Notes under the pieces: model-generated
Databases searched by the model: none
The model's input: the letters and a program-made list of their open reading frames with translations, nothing else
Told to the model about the DNA's origin: nothing
Shown: piece by piece, positions 54,295 through 64,000 of the stretch
Position numbering within the stretch: position 1 is the stretch's first letter
How the letters are laid out: each line of letters starts with the position of its first letter
Translations under genes and position numbers: made by a program
Assembly: GCA_030760725.1 (NCBI GenBank)
Contig: JASWHV010000003.1
Span: 111,880,153 to 111,944,152 of the forward strand
Direction: 5' to 3'
DNA: 64,000 bases
Source: Neostapfia colusana
Taxonomy: Eukaryota > Streptophyta > Magnoliopsida > Poales > Poaceae

Positions 54295-57223
54295 TGTGAT
54301 GCACTCAATTCTGTGGAAAAAAAACCACGGAACCGAGAACTAGTGCATATGTATGCCCAGGATGTTCATCACACATACACATACGTTCCACAAACTGAAT
54401 TCAGAATATATATTACCACGAATAATAGTGTTTATTACAATACCTCATGAGTCTTGGACTCATGCTCACAGCGGAAGTTTTTATTCTAAAGCGGAAGCAA
54501 TTTAGCTAATGCGGAAGCAAATCTAAGCAGAAGTGGCTCCATCTCTACTCCCTCCACAGGCAAGGTTGAGAACAGATCACACGCCATAATGCTCAACTTG
54601 GTCTTCATAGTAAGCTTCTCCTGCTGCTGATGATGAAATAATAATGCAAGTTTGATTACAATGATGTACACAGCAAGTGCGAGAAAAACACATGATATGC
54701 AGCTCATAAACAAGGTAGGTATAAAAAGGCTTATTTGCAAAAAAAACAGATTTATAAAACCATGATAAATCAGCAACCTAACTTTAGATGAATGTGATCC
54801 CAACATGTACTAAATTACCAACATACCTCCATCGCTTTCCATGCTCATTCTTACTCACGAATACCTCCTCGTATTCGCTACCATCTCACGAATACCTCCC
54901 CGTATTTGCTACCATCTTAAAACAACTTCGTCTCATACCGAGACCAAACTCGTTGCCATGACTCAACAGTCATGCAACCATCTTATCACCCGGACTCAAC
55001 AGTCCCAACAACCAAACCATAACCAAACCAATAACCATAACCGATAATCGTTCCAATAACCATCCCAACTAATCATGGCAGTTTAGCCAGGTGCTCGTGA
55101 CCGTAAGCTTGGCTATCATGATAGTTTTAGACTCTGCAGAGTTTGCACCTCTTTACCCACAAGTTTGTGATTTCGTCACCCGTCGGCGACTGCAGAACCT
55201 CCATTATACCAGTACACATCCGTCGGTGTATGGTCAAGAGATCACAAAATAGCCTTTACAAAGGGGTTACTAGATGTATGGACTCACTAAGGTTTCACCG
55301 GCAGGCTAGAATCTCCAATTCTCCCACCCACGGGCCCCCTCTTGTGCCATGCAGTTCCCAGGGCAGTCCTCACTCGACTCCCGTTCCCCGCGCCTTCCAC
55401 AGTCCATAACACTCTAGCAACTTACCTAATTACTCAGCTAAGCCGTACCCATACTTGCCCTTGTGGTGGCACTGTTATCCTGGCATGTGCATGCATGAAC
55501 CGGTCCTTAGATCTACGGCAAGTAAAACCACCATCTCATGCTACCTCATTCACAAACCCAGTCTTGCCTAGATCTCCTTCCGATCCATGTCCATTAATTA
55601 CATCAGTTTCTCATTATCAATACGAGTGCAGTTAGCTAGACACATCTATCTCGCTTCCCAATCCCATAGACTCAGCGAAGCATAAAGCAAAAACCATACC
55701 CGACTCATAAACTCCCCAGGCGACAAGGGTGGTTCAACCAAAACTAATAAACTCCTATAAAAGGGCTTCCCATCATGTTTGACTCAGCACACACACCTTT
55801 TCGTAAAACAAAACAGTTTTACCCAAAACATAGGATCAATATGGTCAAGGAGCACTTGCCTTGTTCTTGCGGTTCCAGTTGTTCTTGGATCTCAAAACCT
55901 GGTTGCTGCAGTTCGTCGTAGACAACTCCCTGAGCTTGTCCTGCTAGGTAGGATCACGTGCATACAAGATCCACAGCAATCAATATCATGCACAAACCTT
56001 AAACTAGATGCGATGATGCATATGCATGCTATCCTATGGCTTGTATGGACAGAGGTGTTCGAATCAAAGGTGGACGTGGCAATGATCTTGTCTCCTGATC
56101 ATCAAGTGATCTGTCCACGAGAAGGCTTCTGTTCGAAAGGAATCAAAGAACAGATGAAAGAAAACACAACGATATCGTAAGGTGGTATTGGGGCCTACCT
56201 TACGTTCCTCTCGGTCTTCGAGGTCCTCCTCAGACCGCTGGGCTTTCCTCCGGCGATCTTTCTTGCCGCGCTCCGGCGATGGCTTTCTCGGCGGGTTGGG
56301 GTTAGGGCTCTAAGTCGTCGGCTTAGGAGTTGGAAAAGAAGTTTGTGGTTTCGGCCAGAGGTTCTGGGTTCTATTTATAATCGGGAAGAGAAGAGTCCTA
56401 ATCTGATTGTATCCCGAATAAGAGTTTTATTCAGATCGTCGTTGGATCCTATCATCTTATCTTTAGGTGATTTGGTAACGTTGTGGAATTCAGGTCGGTT
56501 TCCTCTACGTACCAGTATTCTTACGCGTAACAGCCGTTCCAGAATTCGTTACCTTCGCGGCGATGAGTTCCGGAGGCTCCACGTGTCCTCCTGGTATCTC
56601 CTTCTCCAAAAAGACGAGCTGCAGTTGTGCCGCCTGTCAATCGACCGAGACCTCCCCTCCTTTGGAGGTGAGCTTCACGCACGCCACGTGTTGGCACCGG
56701 TCTTTCCTCTCTTCTTTCTCCAGGGACATGCCCTGAGGTTGACACGTGTCTAGTAGCGAAAAGACCTTCCGGAGATAAACTCCGGTGGAGACACGTGTCC
56801 GATAGATCCGGACCTCTCGGAGATGGGTTCCGAGATCGACACGTATCCCGTGCGATTGGTCCTCTGACTTCCGCGAGGACTAGCTCCGAAGGTGACATGT
56901 GTCCTACGAAAAATGCCTTTGCTTCTTCCGCAGAGGCTAGCTCCGTGGGCAACACGTGTCCCACAGGGTCAGACCTCTTTCCAATTGAGGAGGTGACCCC
57001 CGAGCCTGCCACGCAGCCAATTTAGCGGTGTACTTCTCCCAACTCCTCGGGGATGAGCTCCGGACACGCCACGTGGCCTGCTGGCCGCAGAAGTTGCCTT
57101 CAGTGCTCTCTGAGAGCTTTATTGGCTATCCTTTTGATATTTGTCTCTGTTCCTTCTTTTCTTAAAATGTTTCCTTTTCATAAAGCATGAGCATATGCCG
57201 ACACCCGAGATGAGGGTGTCACA
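54295..57223 (-). repeat. C 5' LTR (right copy)
   Basis: It is nearly identical to 46451-49372. Contents: TATA box 56379-56372; exon-like block 55943-55860; palindromes 55142-55113; G-box array 56564-57090 with perfect CACGTG at 56580, 56685, 56743, 56792, 56953 and 57070. Confidence 0.94.
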
Positions 57224-59060
57224 ATGTGTGCTCATGCAAGAAGGACAAGTGGTAACCTATGCATCGAGACAACTAAAGAAACATGAGCTGAATTGCCCCC
57301 CGCATGACTTGGAACTTGCAATCGTGGTACATGCCTTAAAGATTTGGAGGCATTACATCCTTGGTCATCGATGTGAGATCTATACGAATCACAAAAGCCT
57401 CAATTATATATTCACGCAAACGGGTCTGAATTTGAGGCAACGTCGATGGTTAGAACTCATCAAGGATTATGATGTTGGAATCAACTATCACCCCGCAAAG
57501 GCCAATGTAGTAGCTGATGCGTTGAGCCGAAAAGGAGCATGTCATCAACTCACGGTTCGGGAGCTGCCACCCGAGCTGTGCAAGGAGTTCGAACGGTTAC
57601 ATCTTGGGTTCTTGAACGAGATGGAGGTGATAGAACTGAACTCCTCGCTAGAACAAGAGATACGGGATGGCCAAGCAACAGATGAGGAAATCAAGGAAAG
57701 AATCCGACAAGGCATAGAAAAGGATTTCAAGGAAGACGATAAAGGCACGCTTTGGTTAGAAAAAAGGATTTTGTGTGCCTAACGTGAAGCACATCCGCGA
57801 CACGATATTAAAGGAGGCACATGACTCATCTTATTCCATACATCCCGGCTGTACAAAGATGTACAAGGACATGAAAACTTGCTATTGGTGGGATGGTATG
57901 AAAAGGGACATAGCTGAATATGTTGCCTTATGTGACACGTGCCAACTGGTGAAGGCCGAACATCAAAGACCTCTTGGACTGTTGCAGCCATTGAAAGTAC
58001 CCGAGTGGAAGTGGGAAGACATCAGCATGGATTTCATTGTCGGATCGCCACAACTCGGTCTAGTTACGACTCCATTTGGGTTATTGTGGACCGATTGACG
58101 AAAACAGCCCATTTCCTTCCTGTTAGAACCACGTACCGCGTCGCAGAACTAGCCGAGCTGTATATGGAGCAAATCGTGTGTCGCCATGGAGTTACGAAGA
58201 GGATAGTGTCATATCGGGGTACTCAATTTACCTCTAGGTTCTAGAAGAAGCTGCATGAAGCTATGGGTACATGACTGAATTTCAGCTCCGCTTATCACCC
58301 GCAAACCGACGGACAAACTGAGAGGACAAATCAAATTTTGGAAGACATTTTGAGAGCTTGCGCCTTGAAGCATGGGCATAGTTGGGATAGGAACTTGCCG
58401 TATGCTGAATTCTCATACAACAACAGCTACCAAGCCAGCTTGAAGATGTCACCTTTCGAAGCATTGTATGGTAGACGGTGTAGAACGCCGCTGTTCTGGA
58501 ATGAGACCGGAGAGAGTCAAGTGTTTAGACCCGAAGTGCTGCAAGACGCTGAGAAGCAAGTCCAAACGATACGAGAAAACTTGAAGGCTTCTCAGTCACG
58601 ACAAAAAGGTTATGCGGACAATAGGCGAAGAAAATTGACCTTCGAAGTGGGAGACTTCGTGTATCTTAAGGTGTCACCTATCCGAGGCCAACAACGGTTC
58701 AACGTCAAGGGCAAGTTAGCACCTCGCTACATCAGGCCATTCAAGATTTTGGACAAGCGAGGAGAAGTAGCCTATCAACTAGAGCTGCCAACACACCTCT
58801 CCGACGTGCACGACATGTTTCACGTATCCCAACTCAAGAAACGCTTAAGAGTACTGGAAGAACAAGTACCGATGGATGAGCTCGAGCTTCAAGAGCATCT
58901 GACCTATGCGGAGCACCCCATCAAAGTTTTGGACGTGAAGGAAAGGGTCACGAGGAACAAAGCGATCCGTTGGTGCAAGGTACAATAGAGCCATCACACG
59001 GAAACCGAAACTACATGGGAGCGTGAGGAAGACCTCAAGGCAGAATTCCCTCATCTATTA
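57224..59060 (+). pseudogene. B pol, second part: RNase H-integrase-chromodomain
   Basis: It resumes at the duplicated ATGTG (VLMQEGQVVTYASRQLKKHE). RNase H runs to about 57540, then a frameshift near 57770. The integrase zinc domain (SIHPGCTKMYKDM, CDTC) is followed by another shift near 58050. Core motifs (YHPQTDGQTERTNQ near 58295) and the tail to CKVQ follow. Stops at about 58240 (TAG for Trp) and 58986-58988 precede the end. Confidence 0.9.
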
Positions 59061-59091
59061 TCTACTCTATCTAATCTTGAGGGCGAGATTC

Positions 59092-59110
59092 AGTTTAAGG
59101 GGGATAGGTT
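59092..59110 (+). other. B polypurine tract
   Basis: GTTTAAGGGGGATAGGTT precedes the 3' LTR start TGTAGCACCC. Confidence 0.8.
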
Positions 59111-61952
59111 TGTAGCACCCTCAAATTCATTTCCATGCATTGCATACATTTTTCATGTAGAGAAACCTTATAAAAGAAGTAGAAATGTAGAAAGAACTAT
59201 AGAAATGGAGAAAGAACTATAGAAATAGGGAAAAAACTATAGAAATGGAGGAAGGAACCATGGAAATGGAGAAAGAACCATAGAAATGGAGGAAGGAACC
59301 ATAGAAATGGAGAAAAAACCACAGAAATGGAGAAGGGCATATAGAAATGGAGAATGGGGCATAGAAATGGAGAGGGGAATGTAGAAATGGAGAATGGGAC
59401 ATAGAAATGGAGAGGGGAATGTAGAAATGGAGAAATGGGACATAGAAATGGTGAGGAATGGGAAAAATATAGCTGAAATAAGCCATTTCCAATTTCCCCA
59501 AATTTTCCCCAAAAATCTCCCAATCCCCCAATTCCCCCGAAAAAGGGGAATTTCCGCCACATTTGGGGAATTTCATCCCCATTGCTGGCGCACCAAATCA
59601 AAAGGGGATAAGTTTGTTAAGATTGAGTTCCAATTGGAGTAGGATTCCTCCCTCTCCCCCCTTATAAATAGAACCCCCCTCCCCCCGCCCCCCCCATTTT
59701 GGCCGCAGCCCCCTCCCCCCCCCCCCACAAGTCGGCGACTTGCCCCCCCCCTCCGCCAACTCGCCGAGTTGCCACCCCCTCTCGCTGGAGTTTGGTCGCC
59801 GGTGAGCCCCGCTGGTGAGCCCCGCCGACGAGCCTCGCCATCGAGCCCCACCGTCGAGCCCCGCCGTCGAGCCCCGCTGTCGAGTCCCGTCGTCGAGACC
59901 CGCCGACGAGCCCCGCCACCGCCTGAAAAGAAGCCCGACGATCTGTCCTGCCCTAATGTACCATAAAAAATTCCCCGCTGCTGTCATTGATAGGAGGAAG
60001 GCCCTGCCACCAAAAAGAAGTGAGGTAGGTATTCGTTACCCATCTTACGACGTCGTCGCTGTTTCTACTCACCCGTTTTCTTCGCCCCCTTCGAACAGAA
60101 ACTTTTCCATGTGGACAGATCACGTTTTGATCAATTTTTAACGATGGAATTGATCTAGATCTTGAGTCAAGATCATCACCATGTACACACTTCATCCCAG
60201 CACCCTTGTTCATCATAAAATCCCATGAAAGCCCATTAAAACATGCAAGAACATGTACAAACTGGTTTAATAAAACAACACCATAGGATTTGCATTCATC
60301 CACCCCATTGCATCTTGAGTAAAGTTTGTTTATGATGATTGATTGCTGTAAATTTTGTATGTGCATGGTCGTGAGTAGAAGGACAAGCTCAAGAGGCCAT
60401 CTACGAGGATCTACAACACCAAGACTTTGAGACGCTCGAACACCAAGAACCAATGGAGCAAGGCAAGTGCCCCTTGACCATATTGATCCCATGTTTTGAA
60501 ACTGTTTTGTTTGCGAAAATGTGTATGCTTGAGTCAACTTGATGGGACATCCTTTTATAGGAGTTTACTAGTTTTGTTAACCATCCTTGTCGCCGGGAAA
60601 GTTGATGAGTCAGGTATGGTCGTTTTTCCTTTTTGCTTCGCTTAACTTACGGGATACGGGAAGCTGAAATAAACATGTCTATCTACTGCACTCATATGAA
60701 TAATGATGATGAGAACTTGATGATGTTAATGAGCATGGAATCAGGGAGATCTAGGCAAGCTTGGTTCGTGGATGTTGCTGAATGAGATGGTGGTTTACTT
60801 GCCATAGATCTAAGGACCGGTTCATGCCAGCACATGCCAGGAAAACAGTGCCACCACAAGGCCAAATATGGGTGCGGATTAGCTGACTAATTAGGTGTGT
60901 TGCTAGCTTGTTATGGACCGTGGATGGCGTGGGGAATGGGAGTCGAGAGGGACTACCCTGGGAACTGCATGGCACAAGAGGGGGCCGTGGGTGGGAGAAT
61001 GGTGATTCGAGTCTGCCGGTGAAACCTCAGTGAGTCCATACATCTAGTAGCCCCTTTGTAAATGCTATTTTGTGATCTCTTGGCCATACACCGACGGTTG
61101 TGTACTGGTATAATGGAGGTTCTGCAGTCGCCGACGGGTGATGAAATCACGAACCTGTGGGTAAAGTGGTGCCACCTCTGCAGAGTGTAAAACTATCATG
61201 ATAGCCGTGCTTTCGGTCACAAGCACCTGGCCAACTCACATGATTAGAGGGAAAACTTGGGATGGTTGTTCGGTATGGTAATGGTATGGTCATTGGGATT
61301 GGTTTTTGGACTGTTTTGGGTCATGACAATGAGTTTGGTTTTGGTTATATGAAAATGAGATGAATATGAATATTTATGAGTATGAGATGAACCTAAGAAA
61401 GATTACTGGCTGGTTGAGACTTGATAAATGGTGAATTATGATGAAAGAATGTTGCTGAATTACTTGGTTATGATGGGATTAAATTCACTTAGAAATAGTT
61501 GCTGTTTTTACCATGTTTGTGAAATAAAATTTGCTTGCTGCACTGAGCCTTTTATTCCATACCTTGTTATAAGCTACATGTCATACTTTTCCCGCATTTG
61601 CTGAGTACGACATGTACTCACCATTGCATCATCACATAAACATCAACAACAGGAGAAGAGTACTTCGAGGACCATGTGGAGTACTAGACGTGCGAACTAC
61701 CGTCAACATGCCTGTGGAGTTGAAGATAGAGCCTGCTGTCTTTATTCACTTTCCTCTGTCGTTTAGAGTCTTCCGCTGCAAGAATAAGATATTCATGAGT
61801 GAGACATTGAGTCATTGTAATAAAGTATTTAAACACTATTTATTCGTGGTTATATTCTGAATTCAGTTTGTGGATTACATGTGTATGTGTGATGAACATC
61901 CTGGGCACACATATGCATTCACTTGGTTCTATTTTCGGAACCGGGTGTCACA
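59111..61952 (+). repeat. B 3' LTR (2.84 kb)
   Basis: It is uninterrupted and shows what the split 5' LTR looked like. Contents: GA minisatellite 59180-59455; TATA box 59663-59670; GCC-rich tandem (GAGCCCCGCCG) about 59800-59920; exon-like block 60379-60462; palindromes CTCTGCAGAG 61176-61185 and CTATCATGATAG 61193-61204; hairpin 61603-61619. It ends GTGTCACA. Confidence 0.94.
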
Positions 61953-62620
61953 CTACTGACCGGACTAGTCCGCACCATCAGAGAAGTCTGGACCTAATCC
62001 ACCCACCAGACTTGTCCGGTATCTACAACCAGACTAGTCCGAACAGTTGGGACTTAACCCAACCGCTGGGGGTCGAGACCCACCTCACTCGACACAACAC
62101 CCAAACCACGCGCCCACACTCAAAAATCGCCCCCGTTGGCGATTTTTGAAGATGTTCACCAAAAACTTCAAAGGATCCAAGTCGTCTACTCCTTAGGGCC
62201 TCGGGAAGTCAGTTCTCAGACTTCTCCGCACTTCGATACGGTGATTTCATCAGAATTAAGGAATCAAGGTGTGTTCTTGGGGCAAAACCTAATCTTCGAA
62301 AATCTCTCAATTCTAGGATGTTTTCTCCATAAGCTAGGATGCCTAGTGCTTCATAGTCTTAATGCGCCTCTTCCTTAGGATTATTGCAAACTGTCGATCG
62401 AATTTGCAGAAAAACCGCTTAGCTAGGGTTTAACCCTAGGCTGCCCGGACTAGTCCAGGCAGAAGGCGGACAAGTCCGTTCCTGACCAGACTAGTCCAAT
62501 TAGGAACCGGACAAGTCCGGCCAAACCTTGAGTTAACCCCTAACTTAGTGTGTTTGATGCACCTCGGTCGCGATAATCTTTTGCTTTCAACTCATATTCT
62601 TGCTCATTCATTCTTCCAGC
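61953..62620 (+). other. Copia spacer, right part, with palindromic decamers
   Basis: This is the continuation of 27296-27646 after B. More RGAC(T/A)(A/T)GTCC decamers occur at 61962, 62008, 62031, 62447, 62468, 62488 and 62509. No coding region was seen; a leader to the ORF at 62621. Confidence 0.7.
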
Positions 62621-64000
62621 ATGTCTTACAATGACAACTCTCCACCCTTCTCCAACCCGGAGCGCGAAGCGACTCGACAAGAGCTTTATCGCCGTCGTGA
62701 GGAGGAGGACACCGCACTTGCACAAGAGTTTGCTCATCGTGAAGCTCGAACCAAGAAGTAGAACGAAAGAGAGGCAGCTCAAGCTCAAGCTGAAGAAGAG
62801 CGCTCTAGTTGGAGGAAAAGGATTGTTTCCTTAGGAGAAAAGGGAAGGGGCCAAGCAGCTGACAAAGGCAAATGACCCATGAATGAAGGAGAAGGGGCGA
62901 AGAGAAAAGGGAAAGCCCCAGTTCAGAAGGTGCCCATCAAGAAGGCAGCCCCAAGAAGAAGGGCACCTGCTAGTGGGGGGATTGTCATTCAAGACCGTCC
63001 CATGGGGTCAAGTGCTCCCCCACAGGGCCCCATTGGACCCTTGGTCATGACACCACCTATGAACAATCCCAACAGACAACTAGAGCTTTCAAGCAATATC
63101 TTTCTTGGGAAAGGCTCTAAAAATCAAGGAGGTTCAGGGAGAAGGATCCCTACAAGTATGAGAAGGCCACATCGGATCATCTCTTTTGGTGTGACTTCCA
63201 CTGCGATTACTATCACCTAGTCTATTTGAAGATGAAGACACTGGTTGCTGATGCTCAGTGGGTTGATTGGTCCTATATGGAGAAGAAAAACCATCAAACA
63301 TTCAATGCAGTCATTCAAGCCACAGAGCATCACGGGTTGAAGGACATTCTAGCCTTCCAATATTACTGGAACACAGAGGTGGTCGCTCAGTTCTACACCA
63401 CATGCTATTTCTCCACCTTCGGAGACAGAACGATTTCATGGATGACGGACTGAGTCCAATACTCCGTTCTGTACAGTGAGTTTGCACGAATCCTTGGCCT
63501 CGAGGAATTTCTGAACTGTGAGCTGACTATTCATAACCTCATAGCGATAGACTTGAGAGAGATAGAGTTCATGTATGAGGTTGGCTTCTATAACCCCCCC
63601 TACTACCAAAATCCTCCATCCCTTCTTTAGCGTGCTTAATCGGATCTTGAGAAAAACTTTAGCACCTAAAGACGGGGATGCGGGAATGATCCAAGGCCAT
63701 CTCTGCCATTTGTTGAAGTTAATCTGTGGAGATGAAAAGTTCAATGTGTTTGACTACATCTACAACGACATCTTCAACATGTCCCACACCCCCAATCACT
63801 CATGTGGGTATGCTCCTTTTATCATGTGCCTTATTGAGAAAGTGTCAGGACTGGAGTTTGTGAAGAATGTCAAGCATAGACCCCTTCACCATCAAATTCC
63901 CCCTATTGTTCCAAAGCTTGGAGGAGCTTCTAGGAGGAATGTTCCCGAGGCACCTCCTCCTCCAGCCGCTCCTACCTCTTCCTCTTCTGGAGACTCCTCC
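62621..64000 (+). pseudogene. Copia 3' extra ORF (env-like position), degenerate, runs off window
   Basis: It begins MSYNDNSPPFSNPEREATRQ. In-frame stops are at 62759-62761 and 62873-62875, with frameshifts near 63090 and 63450 and a stop near 63628. It has a Lys-rich, low-complexity N-terminal part, then a globular part with LVYLKMKTLVADAQWVDW, VVAQFYTTCYF, TISWMTD and FARILGLEE. This resembles the large unassigned ORFs of grass LTR elements that sit 3' of pol. No signal peptide or transmembrane segment was evident, so envelope function is not claimed. Confidence 0.5.

Larger units (their letters stand above)
46451..57223 (-). mobile_element. Element C: Tekay-type chromovirus, nearly complete, nested in B
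   Basis: Two ~2.92-kb LTRs flank a 4.9-kb internal region in minus orientation. The 5-bp duplication ATGTG (46446-46450 and 57224-57228) splits B's RNase H sequence. The LTRs differ by only scattered changes, so this is the youngest insertion here. PBS, gag-pol and polypurine tract are present; there is no orf0. The lineage matches B, by protein and by the LTR 3' half. Confidence 0.95.
27647..61952 (+). mobile_element. Element B: Tekay-type chromovirus containing nested A2 and C
   Basis: Both LTR ends (TGTARCACCCTC ... CCGGGTGTCACA) are present, with 5-bp duplication CTACT at 27642-27646 and 61953-61957. The 5' LTR is split by A2 (28301-40097) and the RNase H region by C (46451-57223). PBS, orf0, gag, pol and polypurine tract are recognisable, but all reading frames are broken. 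Confidence 0.93.

Noticed and set aside
62621..64000. Retroviral-type envelope gene
   Set aside because: It is in an env-like position, but no signal peptide, membrane anchor or cleavage site was seen. Only a positional label is given.

Overview
The window is a block of a large plant genome, almost certainly a grass. It contains Ty3/gypsy chromoviruses with kilobase-sized LTRs, a Sirevirus-type Ty1/copia element, initiator-tRNA-Met primer sites, Au-like tRNA SINEs and GT..AG introns. No intact host gene was found. Almost every base can be assigned to nested LTR retrotransposons, in which stop codons, frameshifts and deletions are common. Families and lineages were assigned by reading motifs, not by database search.

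Layout: (1) 1-~5690, 3' part of a decayed chromovirus (E1: gag tail, pol, 3' LTR). (2) ~5690-6630, a SINE-like remnant, a 202-bp inverted-repeat MITE and an Au-like SINE fragment. (3) 6731-15459, remnant of a host MSH6-like mismatch-repair gene with recognisable exons and introns. One of its introns holds a complete minus-strand chromovirus (9210-14640) and an Au-like SINE. (4) 15460-21565, a 5'-truncated Tekay/Del-type element (A1) with a 3.5-kb LTR, joined directly to the MSH6 exon. (5) 21566-27646 and 61953-64000, a Sirevirus-like copia element (LTR tail, PBS, gag, pol, then a spacer and a degenerate 3' ORF), split in two. (6) 27647-61952, Tekay-type element B inserted in the copia spacer (TSD CTACT). 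B itself carries A2 (28301-40097, sister of A1, TSD TCCGG) in its 5' LTR and minus-strand element C (46451-57223, TSD ATGTG) in its RNase H region.

Order of events: the copia element came first, then B, then A2 and C inside B. C is the least damaged, with two near-identical 2.9-kb LTRs and only two in-frame stops in gag-pol. A1 and A2 are the same family. B and C are related families that share the downstream half of the LTR but have unrelated U3 promoters.

The most interesting signals lie in the LTRs. C's U3 is a ten-unit tandem array in which a G-box/ABRE (CACGTGTC) recurs about every 55 bp. The LTRs of A, B and C all contain a 69- or 84-nt open segment bracketed by a TAG acceptor-like site and a GC-type donor (AG|GCAAGT), which encodes similar acidic, Gln-rich peptides. 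They also share a cluster of short palindromes with a G-C/A-U covariation. Strong 3' splice-like sites sit exactly at the ATG of orf0 or gag. Together these suggest a conserved leader-splicing architecture in these giant LTRs; transcript data would be needed to prove it.
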